A stretch of DNA of 64,000 bases from Fibrella arboris (GCF_041321095.1 NZ_JBGGWE010000007.1:1-64000), one strand, 5' to 3'. Shown: positions 27,075-36,272, counted from the stretch's first letter. Program-made: numbers and translations. The notes: a model not told the origin generated them from the letters alone.

Positions 27075-27231
27075 AGGAGGAAAGGGAAGAGGGGGACGAA
27101 TGGGGGAAAGGCATACTGCTGACGCCATCTTACCTCTCTCCCTCTTTCCTCTCCTCCATTCTCCCTTTCCTCCATTCTCCCCTTCCTCCGGTCTCCCCCT
27201 CCTCCATTCTCCCCCTCCTCCATTCCTCCTC
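27075..27231. repeat. Polypurine/polypyrimidine junction P8/P9, inverted copy
   Basis: Directly after the P8 stop, bases 27076-27123 are the reverse complement of 24569-24615 with one indel. After a short linker, a pyrimidine tract of CCTCCATTCTCCC-type units (about 27124-27231) runs to the P9 start codon. The reading frame through this tract is open and in frame with P9 but has no family similarity. Confidence 0.85.
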
Positions 27232-29616
27232 ATGCTAACGAACTACCTCAAAATCGCGCTTCGGAATCTGTGGCAGAACAGACTACTGTCGGGTATCAAC
27301 GTGCTGGGCTTGTCAGTGGGCCTGGCCTGTGTGGTGGTGCTGGTCCTGTTTGCCCAGAAATGCCTGACCTGGGACCAGTTCCATACGAAGCTGGACCGGC
27401 TCTATTACATCCAGACCACCAACACCGATGGGCAAACCTATAACCAGACGGTATACCCTATTCTGGACCAGCTGCTGCGCGATTACCCCGAGATTGAGAC
27501 GGGGACGCATATTCAGGGCTGGAACCAACCCTGGATTCAGTACGGCAACAAGAGTGTTCAGCACCGGACAACTTACGTCGATTCGACCTTTTTCGACGTG
27601 TTCAGTTTCGCGCTCACCTCGGGTAATCCGGCGACAGCCCTGCATAACAAACGGTCTGTCGTATTGAGCGAAGGCGTGGCCCAGAACCTGTTCGGCGGAG
27701 TTGATCCTGTGGGGAAAACCGTGATGCTGAATGATACGCTCGCGTATACGGTTACGGGCGTGCTGGAGAAGATGCCGTCAAACTCGTCGCAGCAGTTTGA
27801 GGTGCTGTTGCCCGCCGCCAACCTGATGGACAACCCGGGTTTTCGGGAGAACGCTGACTGGTACAACACGTTTGCGTCGGTGTTCATCGTCCTGAAACCG
27901 GGCACCGATAAGGCGCGGCTGGAAGCCAAGCTACCGCAACTGGTCAAGCGCCATTTCAGCGCCGAAGCGCAGAATCAGCGCCTTACGCTCGGTGCTTACA
28001 AAGAGTTTATTCATGTTGAGAATCCGTCGTTTTCGGGTCTGATCTACGGCGCACTGATTATTGCGGCTTTCCTGCTGCTCATTATCAGTATCAACATGGT
28101 CAACCTCAACACCGCGTCGGCCCTGCCCCGCGCCAAAGAGGTGGCCGTTCGGCAGGTGGTAGGCGCTACCCGGCAACTCGTGCTGAACCAGTTCTGGGTC
28201 GAGTCGGGGCTGGTTGTGCTGGTGTCATTGATCGTATCGTGGCTGTTTGCCAATTATTACCTGATTCCGGGTTTCAACCACATGCGCGACGGCCGGATGC
28301 AGCTCGATATTTCGCTGGTCAACGATTATCCGACCATTTTAACCGTGCTGGGCATTGCGCTGATGGTGGCCATCGTGGCCGGCACGTACCCGGCGCTGTA
28401 CCTGATGGGGCTGAACGTGACTGCATCTGTCAAGGGTAAACTCTCGGCCAGTCCGCAGAAGGGACGCCTGCGGCAGAATGGCCTGATCGTGCTACAGTTT
28501 GTGCTGGCGATCATCTTCATACTCGGTACGATCGGCATGCGCGAGCAGATCCAGTTCATGAAACAGGCCGATCTGGGCTACGACACCGCCAATCTGCTCG
28601 TGTTCAAAACGGATCTGGCCTACCGCAACGAAGCCGCTGCCATCTCGCAGGGTCAGGTCATCCTGGATAAACTGCGTCAGAACCCGAACGTCGTTTCGTT
28701 TACCAGCTCAGACGTAACGCCGGTTGGCTACCAGAACAATTTCAACAGCTATTACCCCGAAGGCGACGAGGTAAAAAAAGTGCACATCCGCCACGGATCG
28801 GGCGCGGTTGGCTACACCGAAACCTACCGGATACCGCTGCTCGAAGGCCGCAATTTTTCCGATGCCTCGCCCGCCGATTCGGTCAATAACGCGGTGGTGA
28901 TCAACGAGTCGGCCAGGCGGGCGTTTGGCTGGAAAACGGCGGTGGGCAAACGGCTTAGGCAGCTGAACAGCACGCAGATTTTCACCGTTATCGGCGTCAC
29001 GAAAGATTACCATTACCTGAGCCTGAAAGAGAAGGTAGAGCCGCTGGTGCAGTGGTATCCCGGTCGGCAGCGCCTGAACAACTTCCTGACGGTACGCCTG
29101 ACCAATCAGGCCAACGCCCCCGCCCTGATCCGCGAGTTGGAAACCGCTTTCCGAAAAATCCCCGCTCGCCGGAGCCTGTCGTATGTCTACATCAGCGATG
29201 AACTGGCCAAAAACTACCAGGCGATCGACAACATCTGGCGCATGATCGGCTTCGTTACACTCGTGGCCATTCTGATCGCCTGCGCCGGTATTTTCGGGCT
29301 TATCTCGCTGGTGGCCAAACGCCGCACCAAGGAGATTGGTGTTCGGAAAGTGCTGGGGGCATCGGTGCTGAGTATCACGACCCTGCTCTCGGCTGATTTC
29401 CTGAAACTCGTGGCGCTGGCTATTCTGATCGCGTCGCCCATCGGCTGGTGGCTCGGCGGAAAGATGCTCAATTACTTCGCTTATCACACAACAGTGCACT
29501 GGTGGTACATCGCCGTGGCCGGTTTATTGGCGGTGTCCATCGCGTTAGTATCGGTTGTTTTTCAGGCCGTTAAAGCCGCCATGGCCAACCCGGTAAAAAG
29601 TTTACGAACGGAATAA
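27232..29616 (+). CDS. P9: MacB/FtsX-type ABC permease, diverged first half (794 aa)
   Basis: Starts MLTNYLKIALRNLWQNRLL. The first FtsX motif is AKEVAVRQVVGATRQL, where the usual GVRKVLG is changed to AVRQVVG; the second, TKEIGVRKVLGASV, is normal. The third-last helix reads IACAGIFGLISLVAKR instead of the common CLGLFGL, a feature shared only with P14. After helix 1, CLTWDQFHTKLDRLYYI replaces ELSYDRFH. It ends NPVKSLRTE. The changes suggest the two halves have come under different constraint in the P9/P14 pair. Confidence 0.92.
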   Translation: MLTNYLKIALRNLWQNRLLSGINVLGLSVGLACVVVLVLFAQKCLTWDQFHTKLDRLYYIQTTNTDGQTYNQTVYPILDQLLRDYPEIETGTHIQGWNQPWIQYGNKSVQHRTTYVDSTFFDVFSFALTSGNPATALHNKRSVVLSEGVAQNLFGGVDPVGKTVMLNDTLAYTVTGVLEKMPSNSSQQFEVLLPAANLMDNPGFRENADWYNTFASVFIVLKPGTDKARLEAKLPQLVKRHFSAEAQNQRLTLGAYKEFIHVENPSFSGLIYGALIIAAFLLLIISINMVNLNTASALPRAKEVAVRQVVGATRQLVLNQFWVESGLVVLVSLIVSWLFANYYLIPGFNHMRDGRMQLDISLVNDYPTILTVLGIALMVAIVAGTYPALYLMGLNVTASVKGKLSASPQKGRLRQNGLIVLQFVLAIIFILGTIGMREQIQFMKQADLGYDTANLLVFKTDLAYRNEAAAISQGQVILDKLRQNPNVVSFTSSDVTPVGYQNNFNSYYPEGDEVKKVHIRHGSGAVGYTETYRIPLLEGRNFSDASPADSVNNAVVINESARRAFGWKTAVGKRLRQLNSTQIFTVIGVTKDYHYLSLKEKVEPLVQWYPGRQRLNNFLTVRLTNQANAPALIRELETAFRKIPARRSLSYVYISDELAKNYQAIDNIWRMIGFVTLVAILIACAGIFGLISLVAKRRTKEIGVRKVLGASVLSITTLLSADFLKLVALAILIASPIGWWLGGKMLNYFAYHTTVHWWYIAVAGLLAVSIALVSVVFQAVKAAMANPVKSLRTE

Positions 29617-29684
29617 AAATGGCGCGGGGCTTAGGGCGCGGGGCGTGGGGTATTACTCTCGTGTCAGCTGCCCCAAGCCCCAAG

Positions 29685-29844
29685 CTTCGTTGTCGCTTGC
29701 CTGTGGCGAGTGACCCTTAACGATAGGGCCTCTGGCCCGGTGGTAGCTAATGAAACACGAATTAGCCAATGTCTTGAAAGGTTAACCAACGGGCCAGAGG
29801 CCCTATCGATAGTCGTCACTCGCCACAGGCAAGCGACAACGAAG
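29685..29844. repeat. Compound palindrome before P10
   Basis: The outer arms are 29685-29714 and 29815-29844, 30 bp and perfect. A second nested pair is 29721-29738 with 29791-29808, 18 bp and perfect. A small GCTAAT/ATTAGC stem lies at the centre. The right half recurs, partly altered, at 11785-11845 after P3. A short pyrimidine tract follows to the P10 ATG at 29875. The structure separates P9 from P10 and may end or slow transcription there. Confidence 0.88.
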
Positions 29845-29874
29845 TTTGTGTCTTCCCTTTCCTCCCCCAATCCC

Positions 29875-32238
29875 ATGCTCAAGAACTACCTCAAAATCGC
29901 GCTGCGCAACTTGTGGAAACACAAACTCTTTTCGTTTATCAACGTCTTTGGGCTGGCGTCGGGGCTGACGGTTTGTATGCTGGCTATCGCCCACATCAAG
30001 GGCGCGTTCGATTATGACGCGTTCCACCTGAACCGCGAACGTACCTACCGGATTATCTCCGATGTGGTGGCGAAGAACAATGACAAAGCTCTGTTTGCCA
30101 CCACGCCCATGCCGCTGGGTACGTTGCTGAAGCAGCAATACGGATTTATCGACGAGGCTACCCATGTGGTTAAATCGTATAACGAGTTTCTGGGTAAGCA
30201 TAAGCGGCTGTCTACGATGGGTTTCGTCGTTGACCCCAGCTTCTTCCGCCTATTCAGTTACCCGCTGGCGAAAGGTCGGCCCGCCACGGAGCCAAACACC
30301 GTTGTGCTGACGCAGGCGACGGCCCGGAAATTTTTTGGTACAGCTGATCCTATAGGCCAGACGTTGCAGCACCAGGAATTAGGGAACTTCACCGTTACGG
30401 GCGTGTTGGCCGAGTTACCGACCAAATCACACCTGGTGTTCGATCTCTTGGTTTCGGCTTCGTCGTATGTTGCAAAGAACCGGGCGACCTTTTCCGGGTG
30501 GCAGCAGTATAATTCGGGCTATACCTATGTGATGCTGAAACCCGGCACACTGGCCGAAGCGCTCGACAACGTGTTGCCTTCGGTGGTGAGCCGGGCCACG
30601 CGCGGCCTCCGGTTTGCCGACATAAAAGGCTATAGCTTTCGCACCCAACAACTGAGCAAGCTGTCTCCGGCGCGGGGGGAGATGATGTATGGTACCTACG
30701 AGCCACAAGTCCCCGGATTGCTGGTCGAATTGGGTGTGGGGCTGGTTACGTTACTGCTGGCGGCTTTCAACTATGTGAACCTCACGCTGGCCCGTTCGCT
30801 GAGCCGCGCCCGCGAGGTAGGTATTCGGAAGGTCTCCGGGGCGCTTCGATGGCAACTGATGGGGCAGTTTATGGCCGAATCGGTGGTGCTGTCGGTGTTG
30901 GCGCTGGGGCTGGCCTTTCTGATGCTGGAACTGGTGAAACCCATGGCCTTTGTGCAGCAATGGCTTATTGGCGGGGTACGGTGGGACTGGACAATCTGGG
31001 TCATCTTCGCCCTGTTCAGTATGGTGGCTGGTGGGCTGGCGGGCATCGTACCAGCGCGGGTATTATCGGGTTTTGAACCGGCCCAGGTGCTCCGCAGTCA
31101 CACGGGTCTACGCATCATTCGCGGTCTGTCGCTTCGCAAATCGCTGATCGTCATTCAGTTTACTATTTCGCTGATTGCCATGATCGGGCTGTTGACCATG
31201 GTACGCCAGATGAACTACATGGCCACGGGCGATTACGGGTTTCGGCGCGAGCGGGTGCTGAATGTGCCGCTCAACGACGTACCTGCGCCCCGCCTGATGA
31301 ACGAATTGAACCGACTGGCGGGGGTAGAGCGCGTCTCGGCCACGTCTGAACTGTTCGGTTCGCACGGTGCCTATCAGACCATCAAACGGACACGTTCGGG
31401 GCAGCAGGTGGCGCAGGCCTTTGTCTGGTCGGTCGATGATCAGTTTGTTCCGACTATGGGGCTGACATTGACGGCCGGGCAAAACCTGGCGACCACGGCC
31501 GCCGATACAACAGGGCGCCAGGTATTGATCAATGAAGAAGCCGTGAAGGCCTTCGGGCTGGGTACGTCCCGCGACGCCGTTGGGCAGTCGCTCTGGCTCA
31601 ACGACAGCACCGATGTGCTGGTGGTCGGCGTGGTCAGGGATTTTCGGTTTACTTCGTTTGCCCTCGCTGTGAAACCACTGCTCCTGCACACTGTACCCAA
31701 TCAGTACCGGTACCTGTCGCTTGGGGTGGCGGCGGGAGCTGAAGAAAAAGTACTGACCGGTGCCAGGCAGGTCTGGAAACGACTTCAGCCCTACGAGCCC
31801 TTCGACGGGCAGTGGTACAACGACTTTCTGGAAGCCAGACATACCCATGCCGACGACACCGATTTTATGGGCCTGCTTATTGGGCTGGCGTTTTCTATTG
31901 GTTGTCTGGGCCTGCTCGGTATGGTCACCTACACCACGCAGACCCGTGTGAAAGAGATTGGCGTTCGGAAAGTGATGGGCGCCGAGGTCAGCCAACTGGT
32001 CTGGCTGCTGTCGCGCGATTTCGTTAAGCTCTTGCTCATTGCCGCCGCCATTGCCCTGCCACTGGGGTACATGACCGGCTACGCCTTTCTGTTCTCGTTT
32101 GCCTACCACGTGGCTATCGGCTTCGAAACGCTGGGCCTGTGCGTGGGTGTCTTGCTAGTTCTTGGTAGCCTGACGATCGGTCTCCGAACCTATAAAGCTG
32201 CCCAGGGAAATCCGGTAAAAAGCCTTCGTATGGAATAG
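29875..32238 (+). CDS. P10: MacB/FtsX-type ABC permease, diverged C terminus (787 aa)
   Basis: Starts MLKNYLKIALRNLWKHKLF at ATG 29875; an extension to 29710 would translate the palindrome. The first motif is REVGIRKVSGALRWQL and the second VKEIGVRKVMGAEVSQL. The last membrane bundle departs from its neighbours (PLGYMTGYAFLFSFAYHVA, then LTIGLRTYKAAQ), but the tail NPVKSLRME remains. The first core lacks several segments found in P4 and P11. It is the last gene of the P4-P10 run and is followed within 15 bases by the P11 control region. Confidence 0.9.
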   Translation: MLKNYLKIALRNLWKHKLFSFINVFGLASGLTVCMLAIAHIKGAFDYDAFHLNRERTYRIISDVVAKNNDKALFATTPMPLGTLLKQQYGFIDEATHVVKSYNEFLGKHKRLSTMGFVVDPSFFRLFSYPLAKGRPATEPNTVVLTQATARKFFGTADPIGQTLQHQELGNFTVTGVLAELPTKSHLVFDLLVSASSYVAKNRATFSGWQQYNSGYTYVMLKPGTLAEALDNVLPSVVSRATRGLRFADIKGYSFRTQQLSKLSPARGEMMYGTYEPQVPGLLVELGVGLVTLLLAAFNYVNLTLARSLSRAREVGIRKVSGALRWQLMGQFMAESVVLSVLALGLAFLMLELVKPMAFVQQWLIGGVRWDWTIWVIFALFSMVAGGLAGIVPARVLSGFEPAQVLRSHTGLRIIRGLSLRKSLIVIQFTISLIAMIGLLTMVRQMNYMATGDYGFRRERVLNVPLNDVPAPRLMNELNRLAGVERVSATSELFGSHGAYQTIKRTRSGQQVAQAFVWSVDDQFVPTMGLTLTAGQNLATTAADTTGRQVLINEEAVKAFGLGTSRDAVGQSLWLNDSTDVLVVGVVRDFRFTSFALAVKPLLLHTVPNQYRYLSLGVAAGAEEKVLTGARQVWKRLQPYEPFDGQWYNDFLEARHTHADDTDFMGLLIGLAFSIGCLGLLGMVTYTTQTRVKEIGVRKVMGAEVSQLVWLLSRDFVKLLLIAAAIALPLGYMTGYAFLFSFAYHVAIGFETLGLCVGVLLVLGSLTIGLRTYKAAQGNPVKSLRME

Positions 32239-32249
32239 CAGCGCTAACC

Positions 32250-32344
32250 GGACGGATTGTTGTCCGAAACTGGACAAGTAGCTGAGCATATAAGGCCGTT
32301 TCTGACTCAGAAATGGCCTTTTCGCTATCTGGCATATGGCTTGT
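32250..32344 (+). promoter_or_regulatory. Upstream activator site and sigma-54 promoter for P11
   Basis: GGACG (32250-32254), N6, TGTCC (32261-32265), N6, GGACA (32272-32276), then after 53 bases TGGCAT-N5-TTGT (32330-32344). The geometry is the same as before P1. Predicted transcription starts near 32355. This places the P11 start codon at ATG 32388 and rules out the in-frame codon at 32313, which lies upstream of the promoter. Confidence 0.82.
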
Positions 32345-32387
32345 ACCTGGTATAGAAATTTTCGGTTCTGTCCTCTACAAAGCAGCC

Positions 32388-34826
32388 ATGATTACGAATT
32401 ATCTTAAAATCGCCTGGCGCAGCCTGAACAACCAACGCGGCTTCACGTTCATCAATGTTTTTGGCCTGGCTCTTGGCCTTGCCTGCTGCCTGCTCATTTC
32501 GCTATATGTGCTGGACGAACTGAGCTACGACCGGTTCAACGCCAAAGCCGACCGGATCTACCGCGTCAATTCTGACCTGAAATTTGGCGGCAATGACATT
32601 CACTTTGCGGTAGCTCCCGACCCAATGGGACCAACGCTCAAAGCCAATTACCCTCAGGTTGAGGCGTATGTACGATTGCATCATCGGGGAAACGGGCTGG
32701 TGAAGCGAGCCGGTGGTGCTACCAACCTGCGCGAGAGTGACATCATATTCGCTGATTCAACGCTATTCGATGTCTTTACCCTGCCGCTTGTGGCCGGGGC
32801 AGATCCCCAAAAAGCGCTCGCTTCCCCAAATTCGGTGGTCATTAGCGAGGCGGCAGCAAAACGGCACTTTGGTGCGGGTAACGCCATTGGTCAAACGCTG
32901 ATTTTCAACAACACAGACGCCTATAAAGTCACGGCGGTTATGCGCGACATGCCTGCGAACAGCCACTTCCGCACCGACTTTTTCCTGACTATAAGCAACG
33001 ACGAATATCCGTTGGGGCAGTGGCTCAGTTTTAATCACCACACCTACATTGTTTTGAAACCCGGCACTGAGGCTACGGCTTTCGCCCGGCATTTCGATCA
33101 GGTGATCGAGACGTATGTGGGACCTCAGGTACGTCAGTTCTTGGGTGGCGGTATGGATCAATTTCGTAAAAGTGGTAACACACTGCGCTTTTGGCTGACA
33201 CCCCTCACCGATATTCACCTGCGTTCAAAACAGGTCATTGAGTTGGCACCCAACGGTGATATCCAGTACGTGTATATCTTCTCGGCGGTGGCACTGTTCA
33301 TCCTGCTGATCGCCTGCATCAACTTCATGAACCTGGCCACAGCCCGTTCATCCAAACGGGCTAAAGAAGTGGGTGTTCGGAAGGTGCTGGGCTCTGAACG
33401 CGGGCAACTGATCGGCCAGTTTATGGCCGAATCGATCCTGACAGCCAGTTTATCGTTATTGCTGGCTATCGCCCTGGTGTCGCTGGCTATGCCCCTGTTC
33501 AACGATATCACGGCAAAACAGTTAACCATTGGCCGGTTACTGACGCCCGGTATGCTGGTCGGTATTGCATTGCTGCCGTTGGGCGTAGGGGTACTGGCGG
33601 GGAGCTACCCGGCCCTGTTCCTGTCGTCATTCCGACCCATCAGCGTACTGAAAAGCGGTGTCACCAATCGGGGAGGCAGTTTGAAAGGGGTTAGCCTGCG
33701 GAGTGGGCTGGTCGTGTTTCAGTTCATGATGTCGATGCTGCTGATCGTGGGTACGTTGGTCGTTTACCGGCAGATTCACTTTATTCAGACCAAAAAAGTA
33801 GGTTTCGACCGCGAGCGGGTAGTGACCATCAACGATGTGCGGGTGCTCGGACAGCAGGCTGAAGTATTTAAAAACGACGTTTTACGATTGCCCGGTGTCA
33901 CGGCAGGTACGTTGTCGAGCTACCTGCCTACCCCCTCTGATCGGAGTGACAGCGGTTTCTTCCCGGAAGGACAGGCCGACCGGTCAAAAGGCATCAACAT
34001 GCAGCACTGGGATGTCGACCATGATTACATTCCTACCCTTGGCATGACCATCGTGCAGGGCCGCAACTTCTCGCGTTCGTTCACGACCGATTCAACCGGA
34101 ATAATTCTGAACGAGGCGGCGGTGAAGGTGCTGGGCGTGAAAGACCCGCTGGGTATGCGTATCTATCGGTTCGACGCCGCCGAAGGCAAGACCCGTAAAA
34201 CCTACACGGTAATTGGCGTGGTAAAGAACTTCCACTTCGAGTCGCTACGAGCCAATATCGGGGCACTGTCGCTGGTGCTGAGCCCGCAGAGTGGGTCTGT
34301 ATCTTTCCGAATCAGCCAGACCAACGTACCTGCGCTGCTGCGCCAGATCGAAGCGAAGTGGAAACAGTTTGCGCCGGGGCAGCCGTTCAACTACTCGTTT
34401 TTACAGGATAGTTTCGACCAGATGTACCGCGCCGAACAGCGCGTTGGTACGGTCGTATTGCTGTTTTCAGTGCTGGCCATCCTGATCGCCTGCCTTGGTC
34501 TATTTGGCCTCGCCGCCTTCATGGCCGAGCAGCGAACGAAAGAGATCGGCGTCCGTAAAGTGTTGGGTGCCAGCGTAACCAGTATCGTTGGGCTGCTGTC
34601 GACAGATTTCCTGAAACTGGTCGTGGTGGCCATCGTAATTGCCTCACCGCTGGCCTGGTATGCTATGACCAGTTGGCTGAGCGACTTCGCCTATCGAATC
34701 GATATCGACTGGTGGGTGTTTGCCCTGGCTGGCATGCTGGCTATCGGCATTGCCCTGTTTACGGTAAGTTTTCAGTCCATTAAAGCAGCGTTGATGAATC
34801 CGGTGACGTCGTTACGGTCGGAATAA
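32388..34826 (+). CDS. P11: MacB/FtsX-type ABC permease (812 aa)
   Basis: Starts MITNYLKIAWRSLNNQRGF at ATG 32388, fixed by the promoter and by alignment. Motifs: AKEVGVRKVLGSERGQL in the first half and TKEIGVRKVLGASVTSI in the second; the end is NPVTSLRSE. It is the closest relative of P4 by eye, with TYVGPQVRQFLGGGMDQF, TPLTDIHLRSKQ, NGDIQYVYIF and LIACINFMNLATARSSKR. Two small secreted proteins follow after 14 and 11 bases, so they probably share its sigma-54 transcript. Confidence 0.93.
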   Translation: MITNYLKIAWRSLNNQRGFTFINVFGLALGLACCLLISLYVLDELSYDRFNAKADRIYRVNSDLKFGGNDIHFAVAPDPMGPTLKANYPQVEAYVRLHHRGNGLVKRAGGATNLRESDIIFADSTLFDVFTLPLVAGADPQKALASPNSVVISEAAAKRHFGAGNAIGQTLIFNNTDAYKVTAVMRDMPANSHFRTDFFLTISNDEYPLGQWLSFNHHTYIVLKPGTEATAFARHFDQVIETYVGPQVRQFLGGGMDQFRKSGNTLRFWLTPLTDIHLRSKQVIELAPNGDIQYVYIFSAVALFILLIACINFMNLATARSSKRAKEVGVRKVLGSERGQLIGQFMAESILTASLSLLLAIALVSLAMPLFNDITAKQLTIGRLLTPGMLVGIALLPLGVGVLAGSYPALFLSSFRPISVLKSGVTNRGGSLKGVSLRSGLVVFQFMMSMLLIVGTLVVYRQIHFIQTKKVGFDRERVVTINDVRVLGQQAEVFKNDVLRLPGVTAGTLSSYLPTPSDRSDSGFFPEGQADRSKGINMQHWDVDHDYIPTLGMTIVQGRNFSRSFTTDSTGIILNEAAVKVLGVKDPLGMRIYRFDAAEGKTRKTYTVIGVVKNFHFESLRANIGALSLVLSPQSGSVSFRISQTNVPALLRQIEAKWKQFAPGQPFNYSFLQDSFDQMYRAEQRVGTVVLLFSVLAILIACLGLFGLAAFMAEQRTKEIGVRKVLGASVTSIVGLLSTDFLKLVVVAIVIASPLAWYAMTSWLSDFAYRIDIDWWVFALAGMLAIGIALFTVSFQSIKAALMNPVTSLRSE

Positions 34827-34840
34827 AACAAAACTCACTC

Positions 34841-35206
34841 ATGAAGCACTTCCTTATTGGCCTGTTGCTCTGCCTCAGTGCAGCCACCATGGCCCAACAG
34901 GCGCCGAATTCGATTCGGAAACAGATCTCGGATGACGAAAAAACGCTCTCTATCCGTATTGACGGCGTTCAGAACGGGCAGCGTGTCCATGTCGACCAGT
35001 CGTTTGATGTGTCGGGGATGAATCAGTTGCAAAAAGAATGGCTGACCTTTCGGGCGTTTCGGGCGCAGCACATACCGGTATCCGTCCACGATATACGGTG
35101 GTTGCTTATCTTGTCGCTGGGCGTCGTCTCGCTGCTACTGACGTTGCTGATCATTGTTTACCAAACGGACCGAGCCGCCCGGATGAGCGCGGTCAAGGGC
35201 TTTTAG
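34841..35206 (+). CDS. Small exported protein with C-terminal membrane helix
   Basis: The 121-residue product has a signal peptide (MKHFLIGLLLCLSAATMAQ) and a short domain with DEKTLSIRIDGVQNGQRVHV and SFDVSGMNQLQKEWL. A membrane helix follows at about 84-106, with a basic tail (QTDRAARMSAVKGF). The middle domain resembles that of the next gene (DKLSIQIQADRADGEQLRY, TFNVAGLTKAQKDAL). No known family is recognised. It sits 14 bases after P11, so it is likely to be cotranscribed and may work at the same membrane. Confidence 0.75.
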   Translation: MKHFLIGLLLCLSAATMAQQAPNSIRKQISDDEKTLSIRIDGVQNGQRVHVDQSFDVSGMNQLQKEWLTFRAFRAQHIPVSVHDIRWLLILSLGVVSLLLTLLIIVYQTDRAARMSAVKGF

Positions 35207-35217
35207 ATCCAGGAACC

Positions 35218-35793
35218 ATGAAAACGGTATGCACACTTTTGGCCCTGCTGGCCGGTACGCTGGCGGTGGCCCAGCCAACAACCTATCGGAACGTAAACAC
35301 GTCGATCAATGACAATGGTAACGATAAATTGTCTATTCAGATCCAGGCTGACCGGGCCGATGGCGAGCAGCTACGTTACAACCGCACGTTTAACGTAGCC
35401 GGCCTGACCAAGGCGCAGAAAGACGCCCTGAAAAACCACGTGCTCGACTCGCTTGGTCTTGGCAACACACCGCCCCCTCAGGTAACACTCACCCCACCAA
35501 CCCCGCCAACGGTCGGGGTATCGGCAGGCTCACCTGCTTCGGCGGCGGGGACCGAAACGGTTCGGCTGGTTTGCCCGTCCTGCACCGACCAGATGAAGCT
35601 CGAAATCTCGGGAACCGGCTATGCGTATTCCCGCTCGCAACGTTCAGACAGAGAGAAGGCGGCGTTCTTCCCGATTGACCTGCCGCTGGAGCCCGGCGAG
35701 TACAGGCTGAAATACTGGCAGAACGGTGTGCTGCAGATGCAAACACCGTTTACGGTCAAAGCTGGTGCAAAAAATGTGATCACTGTGAAATAA
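35218..35793 (+). CDS. Secreted protein with C-terminal beta domain
   Basis: The start is the ATG at 35218, 11 bases after the previous stop, giving a clear signal peptide (MKTVCTLLALLAGTLAVAQ). The 191-residue protein has an N-terminal domain paralogous to the preceding protein and a Pro/Thr-rich linker at about 82-115 (PPPQVTLTPPTPPTV). The C-terminal domain contains CPSCTDQMKLEISGTGYAY, LPLEPGEYRLKYWQNGVL and TPFTVKAGAKNVITVK, which look like beta strands of a surface or periplasmic domain. CxxC is a possible disulfide or metal pair. Family not recognised. Confidence 0.75.
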   Translation: MKTVCTLLALLAGTLAVAQPTTYRNVNTSINDNGNDKLSIQIQADRADGEQLRYNRTFNVAGLTKAQKDALKNHVLDSLGLGNTPPPQVTLTPPTPPTVGVSAGSPASAAGTETVRLVCPSCTDQMKLEISGTGYAYSRSQRSDREKAAFFPIDLPLEPGEYRLKYWQNGVLQMQTPFTVKAGAKNVITVK

Positions 35794-35799
35794 GACGCC

Positions 35800-35841
35800 G
35801 AGAGCATGGGAGCAGCGATAAAAATCAGCTCCCATGCTCTC
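35800..35841. terminator. Hairpin ending the P11 transcript
   Basis: Bases 35800-35813 and 35828-35841 form a perfect 14-bp stem with a 14-base AT-rich loop. There is no T-run after it, so factor-independent termination is not certain. It lies seven bases after the stop of the secreted protein gene. Confidence 0.6.
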
Positions 35842-35900
35842 AGCGCCAGGTCTTCTGCCACCTTATAAACGCCTTACAAACTGACTAAACCCTTACTACC

Positions 35901-36194
35901 ATGGCGCATATCGCTATTCCCATCCCGAACATTCCTGGCAAGCAGGACATAGAGATTGAGGTGACCATCAACGGGCAGAAACAAGCCCTGCATTACCGCG
36001 TCGAGCTGTTTTACTGGAGCGACTGCACCGTGCCGACGTTTGATCGGGTCGAGTGCATTCAGCAACTGCTGGCCAGTTATGACCAGGATTGGGCTCTGTA
36101 TTACATCGGCGCACCGACCGATGAATTTGTGCCGATCACGTTCGTACGCCGCGAAGACCTGATCAAGCAGCGCCGATTGCGGCAACTGGCATAG
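35901..36194 (+). CDS. Hypothetical protein (97 aa)
   Basis: The protein runs MAHIAIPIPNIPGKQDIEIE to REDLIKQRRLRQLA, with no signal peptide or membrane segment. It contains a YRVELFYWSDC segment and an LASYDQDWALYYIG segment; the latter has the look of an alpha/beta fold. No family is recognised. It lies between a hairpin and a clear terminator, so it may be its own transcription unit. Codon use is like that of the neighbours. Confidence 0.6.
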   Translation: MAHIAIPIPNIPGKQDIEIEVTINGQKQALHYRVELFYWSDCTVPTFDRVECIQQLLASYDQDWALYYIGAPTDEFVPITFVRREDLIKQRRLRQLA

Positions 36195-36272
36195 GTTTGT
36201 ACGTTGTTGGCCGCTGCGGAGACAGGCGTCAGCCACCTAAAGCGCAAAGTCAACAAGCCATCCTTAAAACAT

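Noticed and set aside
24569..27123. P8 as a transposon because of its flanking inverted repeats
   Set aside because: No transposase is encoded, no target-site duplication was seen, and the repeats are part of junction tracts that also occur beside other permeases.
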